Origin: Trebonia sp964581815
GTDB taxonomy: Bacteria > Actinomycetota > Actinomycetes > Streptosporangiales > Streptosporangiaceae
Direction of reading: 5' to 3'
Length of the DNA stretch: 64,000 nucleotides
NCBI GenBank assembly: GCA_964581815.1
Contig: CAZORE010000007.1
Span: forward strand, 46,099 to 110,098
A model generated the notes under the pieces. It was not told the DNA's origin. It saw only the letters and a program-made list of their open reading frames with translations, and ran no database searches. Position numbers and translations under genes: made by a program. The stretch's first letter is position 1. Each line of letters begins with the position of its first letter. Of the stretch, positions 23,227 through 31,984 are shown piece by piece.

Positions 23227-25263
23227 ATGCAGAACCTATTGCTGTTCGCCTTGCTCGGCTTGGGGTCAGGCGCGCTGATTGCCGGCGTGGCACTCGGCGT
23301 GGTCCTGAGCTACCGGGGATCGGGGATCATCAACCTGTCGACCGGCGCGATGGTGATGCTCGCCGGGTACGTGTTCTGGTCCTTTCGCAGCGGCAAGTTC
23401 GGGTTCACGCTGCCGACCGTCCCTGCGCTAGCCGCGACCCTGCTCGTCATGGCGCTGGCCGGCATCGCCGTCGAGCTGGTGGCGTTCCGGCCGCTGCGCA
23501 GGGCATCGCCGCTCGCCAAACTCGTCGCCTCCCTCGGCGTATTGCTGCTCGTGCAGGCGGTCGTGCTGCTCGCCTACGGGACCTCGCCGCTCAGCAGCCC
23601 GGCCGTGCTCCCGGCCAGCACCGTCAGCGTTCTTGGCGTGACCGTCGAGGTGGCGCAGTTCATCCTGGCCGGGGTCGCGGTGGCGATCGCGATCGCGCTC
23701 AGCCTGCTGTACCGCTTCACCCGGTTCGGTCTTGCCACCCGCGCCGCCGCCGAGAGCGAGCCCTCGGCGATGCTCGCGGGCCTGTCGCCGCGGCTGCTCG
23801 CCATGGTCAACACGGTCCTTGGCACCGTGGTGGCGGGTCTGCTCGGCATACTCGCGGCGTCAGTCGTGGGTATCAACTCCACCACGATGCCGCTGCTGAT
23901 AATTCCGGCCCTCGCGGCGGCCCTGTTCGCCCGCTTCACGTCTTTCGGCATCGCGGCGGCCGCTGGCCTGCTCATCGGAGCCGCGGAGTCGATACTCTAC
24001 TTCCTGTCGACACAGAGCTGGTTTCCCAGCCAGAACGGGTCGGCGCTGCCCGGCGTCCAGGAAGTGCTCGAGTTCCTGCTGATCGTCGCGGCCCTGTGGT
24101 GGCGGGGTTCGAGCCTGCCCAAGCGCGGGGAGTTCGTTGAACGCTCGCTGCCGCCCGTGCCGCGCCAAGGCGGGCTCGCCCGGCGCGTCGCCGTGCCGTC
24201 CATCGCGTGTGCCGCCGCTCTCGTCATCCTGCCCTACGACTTCCGGCAGGCCTTGACAACAGGCCTCATCGCCACGATTCTCTGCCTGTCCTTCGTCGTC
24301 GTCACTGGCTACGTGGGGCAGTTGTCCGTCCTGCAGCTCGCGCTCGCCGGCGTGTCCGGATTCACCGTGTCGCACCTGAGCACGGGAGCGGGCATCGGTT
24401 TCCCGCTCGCCCCGCTTATCGGTGTCGCGGTAGCGACGATACTCGGCGTACTTGTCGCGGTATCGGCCCTGCGAGTTCGCGGAGTCACCCTGGTGGTGCT
24501 TACTCTCGCGGCCGCCGAGGCCATACAGCAGTTCGTCTTCGCGAACTCATCCTGGGGTGGCGGCCAATCGGCCGCCACCGTGCCGCAGCCGACCCTGTTC
24601 GGTCTTGACCTCGGCACCCGCGCGGGCTTCAAGGGCCTCGACAACCTGCTGCCCAGCCCTGTCTTCGGATTCTTCGCCCTGGCTGTCGCGGTAGCGCTGT
24701 ACCTGCTTGTAGCGAACCTGCGGCGCAGTGACCTCGGACGACGGATGCTCGCCGTCAGGTCGAACGAGCGCGCGGCCGCAGCGGCAGGCGTGAATGTCCG
24801 GGCCGTGAAGATGACGGCCTTCGGCATCGGGTCAGCGATCGCAGGCGTCGCGGGAGTCCTGTACGCCTACGATTACGGCACCGTCTCCGCGAGCAGCTAC
24901 GACGTCATGATCTGCCTGGCCCTGGTCGCCAGCATGTATGTCCTCGGTGTCACCATGGTCCAGGGTGCTGTCCTTGGCGGTCTGGGCGCGACCGGCGCGG
25001 TCCTGCCGCTGATCATGCAGAAGTGGATCTTCCCAGAGAACAAGATTGGCATTTACCTCCAGCTCTTCGCCGCGACCGGCCTGCTCATTCAGCTCAACAT
25101 CTTTCCCGAGGGTGTGCTGGCCGCGATGTGGCAGCGGCGCCAGCAGCGGCTCGGGCAGCGCGATCAACGCGGCTCGCCGGCCGGTAACCCGCCAGAACCC
25201 GCCTACCAGCCCGCAGTGCGCACCGGCTCGCCCGGTCCGACCGAGACGGCGGTGGGCAGGTGA
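23227..25263 (+). CDS. Fused LivH-LivM ABC transporter permease
   Basis: 678 residues from ATG 23227 with GGAGGAG ahead. The first half (about 1-300) is LivH-like: GVVLSYRGSGIINLSTGAM and FGLATRAAAESEPSAMLAGL. The second half (about 320-640) is LivM-like: GYVGQLSVLQLALAGVSGF, RMLAVRSNERAAAAAGVNV and a run of hydrophobic helices to the end. About 16 or more membrane segments are expected. The two halves are normally separate genes, as in module A of this window. The GTG of the next gene overlaps the TGA as GTGA. Confidence 0.85.
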   Translation: MQNLLLFALLGLGSGALIAGVALGVVLSYRGSGIINLSTGAMVMLAGYVFWSFRSGKFGFTLPTVPALAATLLVMALAGIAVELVAFRPLRRASPLAKLVASLGVLLLVQAVVLLAYGTSPLSSPAVLPASTVSVLGVTVEVAQFILAGVAVAIAIALSLLYRFTRFGLATRAAAESEPSAMLAGLSPRLLAMVNTVLGTVVAGLLGILAASVVGINSTTMPLLIIPALAAALFARFTSFGIAAAAGLLIGAAESILYFLSTQSWFPSQNGSALPGVQEVLEFLLIVAALWWRGSSLPKRGEFVERSLPPVPRQGGLARRVAVPSIACAAALVILPYDFRQALTTGLIATILCLSFVVVTGYVGQLSVLQLALAGVSGFTVSHLSTGAGIGFPLAPLIGVAVATILGVLVAVSALRVRGVTLVVLTLAAAEAIQQFVFANSSWGGGQSAATVPQPTLFGLDLGTRAGFKGLDNLLPSPVFGFFALAVAVALYLLVANLRRSDLGRRMLAVRSNERAAAAAGVNVRAVKMTAFGIGSAIAGVAGVLYAYDYGTVSASSYDVMICLALVASMYVLGVTMVQGAVLGGLGATGAVLPLIMQKWIFPENKIGIYLQLFAATGLLIQLNIFPEGVLAAMWQRRQQRLGQRDQRGSPAGNPPEPAYQPAVRTGSPGPTETAVGR

Positions 25264-26033
25264 ACGGCAGCGTCCTGGCCACTCGTGACATCACCGTGCG
25301 GTACGGCGGGGTCCACGCCCTGACTGACGTCAGTATTGACGTTCAAGCCGGCGAGATGGTCGGGCTCATCGGACCGAACGGCGCTGGCAAGACCACGTTC
25401 ATCGACGCGGTGACCGGCTTTGCGAAGTGCCGGGGGCACGTCGAGCTGGGCGGGAAGAACATAAGCAACCTGAAACCGCACGCTCGTGCCTGCCGCGGCC
25501 TGGCCCGGACCTGGCAGACGGTCGAACTCTTCGACGACCTCACCGTCGGCGAGAATCTGGCCGTCGCGGCCGGCCGCCCGTCCATCCGCCGCGCGGTAAT
25601 CGAGGCGTTCCGTAACGGCGATCGCACGCTTCCGCCAGTGAAGGAAGCGCTGACCATGCTCGGCATAGCGGAGTTCGCGGACGCGATGCCCGGGCAGCTC
25701 TCCGAGGGGCAGCGCAAGCTCGTGGGGGTCGCCCGGGCAGTCGCCGCCGCTCCGACCATCCTCTGCCTTGACGAGCCCGCCGCCGGCCTCGACACCAGCG
25801 AGAGCGCCCTGCTCGCGGCCCGGCTACGCCCGCTGGCCGACCGTGGCATCCCGATGCTCCTCATCGACCACGACATGGGCTTTGTATTCAGCATCTGTGA
25901 CCGGATCTACGTACTCGAGTTCGGGAGGATCATCGCCTGCGGAACGCCGCAGGAGGTCCGCAGGGATCAGCGCGTCGTCAAGGCCTACCTAGGCGAATCC
26001 GGGGCCACGATCGACCTTGAGCCGGGGCGGTGA
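25260..26033 (+). CDS. LivG-like ABC transporter ATPase
   Basis: 257 residues from GTG 25260. Walker A GPNGAGKTT near residue 39, Q-loop region ARTWQTVELFDDLTVGENL, signature LSEGQRKLVGVARA, Walker B ILCLDEPAAGLD, H-loop LLIDHDMGFVFSICD. It has the LivG feature of a 'RTFQ'-like segment (here RTWQ). It works with the LivF-like ATPase 4 nt downstream. Confidence 0.9.
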   Translation: MNGSVLATRDITVRYGGVHALTDVSIDVQAGEMVGLIGPNGAGKTTFIDAVTGFAKCRGHVELGGKNISNLKPHARACRGLARTWQTVELFDDLTVGENLAVAAGRPSIRRAVIEAFRNGDRTLPPVKEALTMLGIAEFADAMPGQLSEGQRKLVGVARAVAAAPTILCLDEPAAGLDTSESALLAARLRPLADRGIPMLLIDHDMGFVFSICDRIYVLEFGRIIACGTPQEVRRDQRVVKAYLGESGATIDLEPGR

Positions 26034-26037
26034 CGCA

Positions 26038-26793
26038 GTGAACGCGGTGCTGCAGCTAGACCAGCTGACCGCCGGCTATGACCGCGCCGCCGTCGTCAGG
26101 AATGTCAGCCTGGCTGTCTCCCGCGGCGAGGTGGTGGCGCTGCTCGGCCCGAACGGGGCGGGCAAGACCACGACGCTGAAGACTATCTCCGGACTCGTCA
26201 GGTCCATGGCCGGCGTGATCACTCTCGCTGGCGAGGATCTCTCCGCCGCCCAGCCGAATGAGCGGGCAAGGAAAGGGATCGCTCACGTGCCCGAGGGCCG
26301 CGGCCTGTTCTCCGGCCTCTCCGTGGCCGACCACTTCCGCCTCGGCCACCGCGGCGAGCGGCTAGACGAGGACGTCGCCTATGAGTATTTTCCCGCCCTC
26401 AGGAAACTGGCCAGCCGGCCAGCCGGCGTGCTTTCCGGTGGCGAGCAGCAGATGCTCGCCGTTGGCCGGGCACTGGCGCGGAAGCCGCGGCTGCTGCTGC
26501 TCGATGAGCTCAGCATGGGGCTGGCGCCGGTGATCGTCGAGCAGCTCATGCCGGTCATCCGCTCCTATGCCGACCAGTCTGGCTGCGGCGTGCTGCTGGT
26601 CGAACAGCATGTCCACCTCGCCTTGGGCATCGCCGACCGCGCCTACGTCATGGTGCAGGGCGAGATAAGGATCGCTGGCGACGCGGCGGACCTGCGCGCC
26701 GACCGGACTCTCATCGCGGCCAGTTACCTGGGTCAGCACGCCGGGGACGTCGCGGCCGGCGGTCCGCCTGCCGCACCGCCGGTTCACCCCTAA
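26038..26793 (+). CDS. LivF-like ABC transporter ATPase
   Basis: 251 residues from GTG 26038. Walker A GPNGAGKTT, the LivF-type HVPEGRGLFSGLSVADH, signature LSGGEQQMLAVGRAL, Walker B LLLLDELSMGLAP, H-loop LLVEQHVHLAL. It is the last gene of the module B transporter operon; its TAA shares two bases with the stop codon of the convergent oxidase gene. Confidence 0.9.
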   Translation: MNAVLQLDQLTAGYDRAAVVRNVSLAVSRGEVVALLGPNGAGKTTTLKTISGLVRSMAGVITLAGEDLSAAQPNERARKGIAHVPEGRGLFSGLSVADHFRLGHRGERLDEDVAYEYFPALRKLASRPAGVLSGGEQQMLAVGRALARKPRLLLLDELSMGLAPVIVEQLMPVIRSYADQSGCGVLLVEQHVHLALGIADRAYVMVQGEIRIAGDAADLRADRTLIAASYLGQHAGDVAAGGPPAAPPVHP

Positions 26794-28124
26794 TCGGGCA
26801 CGTCGCCGTAGGTATGGAAGCGGCGGGCCGGGTCGTGCTCACGGCGAAGGACTTCGAGGCGCTCTCGGTTAGGCCCGGCCATGAAGGGCGCGCTACGACG
26901 AGCCAGGTTCTCGTCGGCGAGCTGAATGCCGCTCGAGAGCGGCGCCAGGTCGGTGATCCCCCGCAGTACCCAGTCCGTCACCGTCGTCTCGTCGGCCGGA
27001 TCGCTCCAGAGGCCGTACATCGCGATGTAGGTCTCGTCCTCGAGCGAGTACGCCATGTCGGCCCGGGTGAGCTTGGGCGACCAGTTCATCCAGATGAAGT
27101 GCGCCGGGGGCTCAGGAAGGCTCTCGAGCACCCGGTTCAGGCCGGGCAGGAGTTCGTCGGCGGAGGCGTGGGTCCACATGTTGTCGACGACGTGGAAGTG
27201 GTCGAGCGGGTAGTTCGACATCGTCTCCGCGGTCAGCGTCTGCAGCGGCATCTGCTCGAACGGCGTGAAGAGCCGCGCGCCTTCCGGGCGGGTCTCGAGG
27301 AAGGAGAGGTCGCCGACGGCCTGCTGCTCGCTGTCGCCGAAGACGGCGACGATCAGCAAGATGCCGGGCTCGCCGGTGATGGGCAGGCAGCGCGAGACCA
27401 CGAACATCAGCTCCACGGTGGCCGGCACGTCGGGACCCACGCGGTGGACCCAGCGGAGGACCTCCGCGAACGAGGCGAGGGGGTAGACACCGAGGCGGGC
27501 TCCGATCACCCGCGGGCGGTGGTACAGCCGCAGGTGGAACCGGGTGACCACGCCGAAGAACCCGGGACCGGCGCCGCGCGCGGCCCAGTAGACGTCGGAG
27601 TTCTGCTCGGGGCTCGCGCGGCGAAGCTCTCCCTGGCCGTCCACGTAGTCGATAGCGAGCACGCTCTCGCATGCGATGCCCAGCGCGCGCGAGTTCCAGC
27701 CGAACCCGCCCTGGAGGAGGTAGCCGCCAAGCCCGACGCCCTGGCAGTGCCCGACGGGAAAGAAGAGTTCTCGCTCGGCGAGCAGGTCGTCGAGCTCGTT
27801 GCTCCGGCAACCCGGGCCGACCGCGGCGACCATCGCGTCCTCGTCGATCTCCACCTGGTTCAGCTGCGCCAGGTCCAGGAGCATGCCGCCCTCGCGCACG
27901 TGGTTGCACGACCAGCTGTGCCCGCCGGAGCGGATGCCCACCTGCCAGCCGTTCGCTGCCGCCATGCGGACCGCGGCGACGACCTCCTCCGCCGAGGTGG
28001 CCGAGGCGATCACCTCGGGGTAGCGGTCTGGCAGGTGCCGGTTGCGGCACGTCGCCCGGCGCGCCTGATCGTAACCGGGATGCCCGCGTCGAATGACCGC
28101 ACCGCGGGTGGGCGTCGTCGTCAT
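26790..28124 (-). CDS. Berberine-bridge-type FAD-linked oxidase
   Basis: 444 residues from ATG 28124 with AAAGGAAAG ahead. It belongs to the FAD-binding PCMH-type (VAO/BBE) family. The PCMH domain shows EEVVAAVRMAAANGWQVGIRSGG followed by HSW, whose histidine is the usual 8-alpha covalent FAD site. VGHCQGVGLGGYLLQGGFGW supplies the cysteine that gives the second (6-S) link in bicovalent members. The C-terminal BBE motif is present (RLEVLRREHDPARRFHT). Such enzymes oxidise alcohols, sugars, phenols or form C-C bonds, releasing H2O2. It is divergent from the TetR gene and probably acts on the substrate of module C. Confidence 0.85.
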   Translation of the reverse strand: MTTTPTRGAVIRRGHPGYDQARRATCRNRHLPDRYPEVIASATSAEEVVAAVRMAAANGWQVGIRSGGHSWSCNHVREGGMLLDLAQLNQVEIDEDAMVAAVGPGCRSNELDDLLAERELFFPVGHCQGVGLGGYLLQGGFGWNSRALGIACESVLAIDYVDGQGELRRASPEQNSDVYWAARGAGPGFFGVVTRFHLRLYHRPRVIGARLGVYPLASFAEVLRWVHRVGPDVPATVELMFVVSRCLPITGEPGILLIVAVFGDSEQQAVGDLSFLETRPEGARLFTPFEQMPLQTLTAETMSNYPLDHFHVVDNMWTHASADELLPGLNRVLESLPEPPAHFIWMNWSPKLTRADMAYSLEDETYIAMYGLWSDPADETTVTDWVLRGITDLAPLSSGIQLADENLARRSAPFMAGPNRERLEVLRREHDPARRFHTYGDVPD

Positions 28125-28222
28125 CAGTTCTTTCCTTTCGCGGCTTCTCCGTGCGGATGCCCGGCACGGGGCGCGGGGCGGGTGACCAGCCGTGCCCGCT
28201 CGGGAAGCGTGACGATGATATA

Positions 28223-28232
28223 TGTGATCACA
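28223..28232. promoter_or_regulatory. Possible GntR-type box in the oxidase / TetR divergent region
   Basis: TGTGATCACA, a perfect palindrome like TGTGATAACA at 36026-36035 (next to the GntR gene) and TGTTATAACA at 37251-37260. Confidence 0.4.
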
Positions 28233-28276
28233 GTAGTTCACGCTATCGCAATCTCACCTCAAGGTCTTGGCATTTC

Positions 28277-28306
28277 TTGCATGCCGTGCAAAACTGCATA
28301 CCGTGC
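28277..28306. promoter_or_regulatory. Possible TetR operator: palindrome plus direct repeat
   Basis: TTGCA-N5-TGCAA (28277-28291) is a perfect inverted repeat. GCATGCCGTGC (28279-28289) recurs 17 bp on as GCATACCGTGC (28296-28306), over the start codon of the TetR gene. This is consistent with autoregulation and control of the divergent oxidase. Confidence 0.45.
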
Positions 28307-28938
28307 TAGTTAACCCGCCCGCGGAGGGCCTGCGCTCCCGCAAGAAGGCGGAAACCCGGCGTGCGATCGAGCAGGCCGCGCTTCGCGTCGCAATCGAACA
28401 GGGGTATGCGGCGACGACGGCGCCCGCGATCGCGGAGGAGGCCAACGTGTCGCTGCGCACCTTCTTCAACTACTTCCCGCAGCGCGACCAGGCGATCTGC
28501 GGTCCGACCATCGAGTTGCGGGACCCGGCGCTCGTCGCCCGGCAGCTCGCCGAGGCACCGACCGTCCTGCAGGGCGTGCTTGATGCCTTCGACGCGTGCG
28601 CGCCAGCGCTCGACGGTCCTTCAGGGGCGGAGCGTCGCGAGCTCATCCAGTCGACCCCTGAGCTGCTGCACCTGCACCACTCGGCTATCGACCGCTTCGA
28701 GCGCGAGCTGACCGCCCTGGTCAACGCTGAGTTCCGCGCGCGCCCAGGACGCCGTCGGCTCGGCGACGAGGTCTCGCCGGGGGAGGAGGCGCGCTTGATG
28801 GTCACCACGATCGGCGGCGTCATGCGCTTCGGAATGCAGGGCTGGCTCGCGGAGCCCCGGGACACGGCGGTGTCGAGACGGGAGGCCATCGCGCACGTGA
28901 CGAATCAACTGGCACTGCTTCTCCACGAGGAGAGATGA
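28303..28938 (+). CDS. TetR-family regulator
   Basis: 211 residues from GTG 28303; an earlier frame start at 28267 would include the palindrome and is less likely. N-terminal TetR DNA-binding domain: SRKKAETRRAIEQAALRVAIEQGY, then the recognition region IAEEANVSLRTFFNYFPQRD. The alpha-helical C-terminal domain is of the MftR-like type (LLHLHHSAIDRFERELTALV). It is 3 nt ahead of the FAD hydroxylase gene and divergent from the oxidase gene, so it probably controls both. Confidence 0.85.
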   Translation: MLVNPPAEGLRSRKKAETRRAIEQAALRVAIEQGYAATTAPAIAEEANVSLRTFFNYFPQRDQAICGPTIELRDPALVARQLAEAPTVLQGVLDAFDACAPALDGPSGAERRELIQSTPELLHLHHSAIDRFERELTALVNAEFRARPGRRRLGDEVSPGEEARLMVTTIGGVMRFGMQGWLAEPRDTAVSRREAIAHVTNQLALLLHEER

Positions 28939-28941
28939 GAC

Positions 28942-30663
28942 GTGAGCGCCACTGCTGGCCCAGGCCCGTCGGGGCGTAAACCACACTCGATGAAAGACGA
29001 GGCTGTCATGGAGACGCAGACCACCAGGAGCAACCCGACCGTCGCGATCTCGGGTGGCGGGCCCGTCGGGATGGCCCTGGCCATCGACCTGGCGTTGCGG
29101 GGAGTTGCCGTCGTCGTCTTCGAGCGCAGGTCGGAGGGCGCGCGGAACCTCGCGCGCGCCAATATGACCAATGTCCGCTCGATGGAGCACTTCCGCCGGT
29201 GGGGGATAGCCGACGCGCTGCGGGACAACGACCCCGTGAGCCCGCTGATCAAGCGCGATATCGCCTTCGTGACCCGGCTGACTGGGCACGAGATCCAGCG
29301 GTTCGCCAACGCGTACGAGTGGTCCGAGCGGCTGCCCATCGCCGCGGAGGTCGCCGAGTGGGCTCCCAACGAGGCGATCGAGAAGACCCTGCACGACCGG
29401 ATCATGACGCTGCCGTTGATCGACCTCCGGCTCGAGAGCGAGGTCGAGTCGTTCTGCCAGGACGACGATGGAGTCACGATCGAGGTCAACACGCCCGCGG
29501 GGCGCCAGACCGTCATTGCCGAGTACCTCGTGGTAGCCGAGGGAAGCCGCAGCAAGCTGCGTAACGAGGTTCTCAACGTCCGGATGGAGGGCAAGCCAGA
29601 CTTGGCGCGCAGCTTCCTCTGGCACATCAAGGCGCCGCGGCTGGCCGACCTCTGGAGGGCCACCCCGATGGCCTCGATGCTGCTCTTCTACAACGAGGAC
29701 CGCGCGGGCGACAGCCTCGTGCCGCAGTCGGGCACCGACCACTGGGCCTACTTCTGCTCACCGCTCCCCGACCACGTCGACGGGGACGACTGGGACACCT
29801 GCCGCAAGATGCTCTTCCGCGCGATCGGCGAGGAGTTCGATGTCGAGCCGCTCGACGGCGGCGAGTTCATGACGCACTCGATGCAGGCACCCCGCTACGA
29901 CTTCGGACGGGTCGCGCTCATCGGCGACTCGGCGCACCTGGTCTCCCCCATGGGGGGCTTCGGTATGAACATCGGGATCGGGGACGCGGCGGACCTCGGC
30001 TGGAAGCTGGCCGCGCTCATCGAGGGCTGGGGCGGCCCCATGCTGCTGCCGAGCTACAGTATCGAGCGGGGTGAAGCGGCGCGGTTCATCCTCGAGGGCT
30101 GCGAGCGCAACCAGGCGGTGGGTGCCGCGGAGCTGGTGCGCGAGGGTGTTGAGGCCGACGGTCCTGACGGAGACGCGGTCCGGGCCCTGGTGGCCCAGGA
30201 CATCGAGACCCAGAAGTCCCGTCAGTTCAAGCGCATGGGCGGACAGCTAGGTTACCGCTACTCATCCTCGCCCATCATCGCCCGCGAGCGCACGCAGCCG
30301 CCGCCGCCGTCGTTCGAGGACTACGTGCCCTCTGCCGCACCGGGCAACCGCGCACCGCACCACTGGCTGGCGGACGGGTCCTCGCTGTACGACCACCTCG
30401 GGTGGGGCTTCACGCTCCTCGCGCTCGGCAACGCGGACACGGCCACGGCCGTCGCGGCGGCCGCGGGCCGCGGTTTCCCGCTGCAGGTGCTGACCCCGGC
30501 GGAGCCCGACCGGACGGCACTTGCCGATCTCTACGGCAGCGCCCTCACCTTGATCCGCTCCGACCACCACGTCGCGTGGCGCGGTGACCAGCTGCCGGAC
30601 GACATCCAGGGTCTGCTCGACGTCGTCACGGGGTTCTCTGGCTGGCGCGCGCGGGCGTCCTGA
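28942..30663 (+). CDS. Class A FAD-dependent aromatic hydroxylase
   Basis: 573 residues from GTG 28942 with GAGGAGA ahead; ATG 28990 or 29008 would remove a 16-22-residue leader. FAD motif VAISGGGPVGMALAIDLALRG, DG-type motif YLVVAEGSRSKLRNE (the usual GADG is altered to VAEG), GD motif RVALIGDSAHLVSPMGGFG then MNIGIGDAADLGWKL. The C-terminal thioredoxin-like domain begins near DHLGWGFTLLALG. It should hydroxylate a phenolic compound at the head of module C. VOC and dienelactone hydrolase genes follow in the same operon. Confidence 0.85.
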   Translation: MSATAGPGPSGRKPHSMKDEAVMETQTTRSNPTVAISGGGPVGMALAIDLALRGVAVVVFERRSEGARNLARANMTNVRSMEHFRRWGIADALRDNDPVSPLIKRDIAFVTRLTGHEIQRFANAYEWSERLPIAAEVAEWAPNEAIEKTLHDRIMTLPLIDLRLESEVESFCQDDDGVTIEVNTPAGRQTVIAEYLVVAEGSRSKLRNEVLNVRMEGKPDLARSFLWHIKAPRLADLWRATPMASMLLFYNEDRAGDSLVPQSGTDHWAYFCSPLPDHVDGDDWDTCRKMLFRAIGEEFDVEPLDGGEFMTHSMQAPRYDFGRVALIGDSAHLVSPMGGFGMNIGIGDAADLGWKLAALIEGWGGPMLLPSYSIERGEAARFILEGCERNQAVGAAELVREGVEADGPDGDAVRALVAQDIETQKSRQFKRMGGQLGYRYSSSPIIARERTQPPPPSFEDYVPSAAPGNRAPHHWLADGSSLYDHLGWGFTLLALGNADTATAVAAAAGRGFPLQVLTPAEPDRTALADLYGSALTLIRSDHHVAWRGDQLPDDIQGLLDVVTGFSGWRARAS

Positions 30664-30717
30664 CTCCCAGCTCGAGAACGCAAACGTTCTCCCGCCACGA
30701 ATGAAAAGGAGATTCCC

Positions 30718-31176
30718 ATGCCCAAGGTCACCGGACTGGGTCACGTCGGTCTGTACGTTCGCGAGCTGGAGGTCATGAAGGAGTTCTACTCCGACTTCCT
30801 TGGCCTGACGGTCACCGACCGCGACGAGCGGCGCGTCTTCCTCAGCGCACGGCCGCAGGAAGAGCACCATGAAGTGCTGCTGGCCAAGAACGACGAGCAC
30901 CACACGGACCCACAGCAGCTCTCGTTCCCGGTCGCGACCCTCGCCGACCTGCGCGAGTTCTACGCCCAGATCGTGGCGCGCAAGTACCACATCGACCACG
31001 TCAACAACCACGGGAACGCGTTCGGCTGCTACTTCCACGACCCCGAGGGAAACCGCGTCGAGGTGTACTGGCACACCGGCCTCGACTGGCCGCAGCCGTA
31101 CGGCGTGCCCGTCGACCTGTCCCTGCCGGAGGAAGACCTCATGGACATCCTCGAGAAGATGAAGGCGTCCCGCTGA
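30718..31176 (+). CDS. VOC-family protein, extradiol-dioxygenase-like
   Basis: 152 residues from ATG 30718 with AAAAGGAG ahead. VOC fold similar to the single-domain dioxygenase at 3591: GLGHVGLYV (first metal ligand H), FHDPEGNRVEVYWHT (glutamate ligand). The second ligand position, THQISW in the 3591 protein, reads PQQLSF here, so the expected histidine is a glutamine. It may still bind metal (glutamine is a ligand in some glyoxalases) but ring-cleavage activity is less certain. It lies between the hydroxylase and the dienelactone hydrolase, the usual place for a ring-cleavage enzyme. Confidence 0.75.
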   Translation: MPKVTGLGHVGLYVRELEVMKEFYSDFLGLTVTDRDERRVFLSARPQEEHHEVLLAKNDEHHTDPQQLSFPVATLADLREFYAQIVARKYHIDHVNNHGNAFGCYFHDPEGNRVEVYWHTGLDWPQPYGVPVDLSLPEEDLMDILEKMKASR

Positions 31177-31198
31177 CGGACGCAAGGAAGGCGAGCCG

Positions 31199-31984
31199 GT
31201 GAAAGAAGGCATGCTCGCCGAGATGGTCGGGTTTACCGGCCACCTCGGGGACGTGATCGAGGGCTACTACGCGCGGCCGGTGACGGCCGAGCCCGCTCCG
31301 GGCGTCGTGGTGCTCCACCACGCGCCCGGCCTGGACCCGTGGAGCAAGGAGGTCGTGCGGAGGTTCGCGTTCGCCGGCTACGCCACGGTCGCGCCGCATC
31401 TCTACCACCGGCGAGGCCCGGGCGACTGGGCCGATGTCGCTGCCGCGGCGCGGGCTGACGGCCTGGCGAGGGCGATGCCGAACGATCAGGTGTCGGGTGA
31501 CATCGCCGGAGCGGCGGCGTACCTGCGGGCACAGCCAGGCGCCAACGGCAAGGTCGGTGTCATCGGCTTCTGCTCTGGCGGGCGGCAGGCCTTCCTGGCG
31601 GCCTGCGACGTGCCGACCCTGGACGCGGCGGTGGACTGCTGGGGAGGGACCGTCCTTCCCCGGCGGCCCGATCCGGCGGGCTGGCGTCCGCCGGGAAAGG
31701 GCGTGATCCACCGGGCCGTCGACATGTCCATGCCCCTGCTCGGGATCTTCGGCAACGACGACTCCAACCCGGATCCGGCCGAGGTCGACGAGATCGAGCG
31801 CGTTCTCACCGAACTCGGGAAGTCGTTCGAGTTCCACCGGTACGACGGCGCTGGGCACGCGTTCTTCTGCCACGACAAGCCGAACTACCGGCAAGAGCAG
31901 GCCGTGGACGGCTGGGCCAAGGTATTCGCCTTCTTCGAGACCCACCTGCGAGAGGAAAATCGCGATGTGCACCTGGATCACTAA
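31199..31984 (+). CDS. Dienelactone hydrolase family protein
   Basis: 261 residues from GTG 31199 with GGAAGG ahead. Alpha/beta hydrolase of the dienelactone hydrolase family with a cysteine nucleophile, G-F-C-S-G-G (VIGFCSGGRQAFLAAC), acid in GIFGNDDSNPD and histidine in DGAGHAFFCHD. VVVLHHAPGLDPWSKEVVRRFA is typical. It would hydrolyse a lactone or an acyl-CoA-like ring-fission product to an acid in module C. Its last 20 nt overlap the small gene at 31965. Confidence 0.85.
   Translation: MKEGMLAEMVGFTGHLGDVIEGYYARPVTAEPAPGVVVLHHAPGLDPWSKEVVRRFAFAGYATVAPHLYHRRGPGDWADVAAAARADGLARAMPNDQVSGDIAGAAAYLRAQPGANGKVGVIGFCSGGRQAFLAACDVPTLDAAVDCWGGTVLPRRPDPAGWRPPGKGVIHRAVDMSMPLLGIFGNDDSNPDPAEVDEIERVLTELGKSFEFHRYDGAGHAFFCHDKPNYRQEQAVDGWAKVFAFFETHLREENRDVHLDH

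Noticed and set aside
26814..28313. 499-codon open frame opposite the FAD-linked oxidase
   Set aside because: Antisense shadow of high-GC coding sequence; the oxidase on the other strand has clear FAD motifs.
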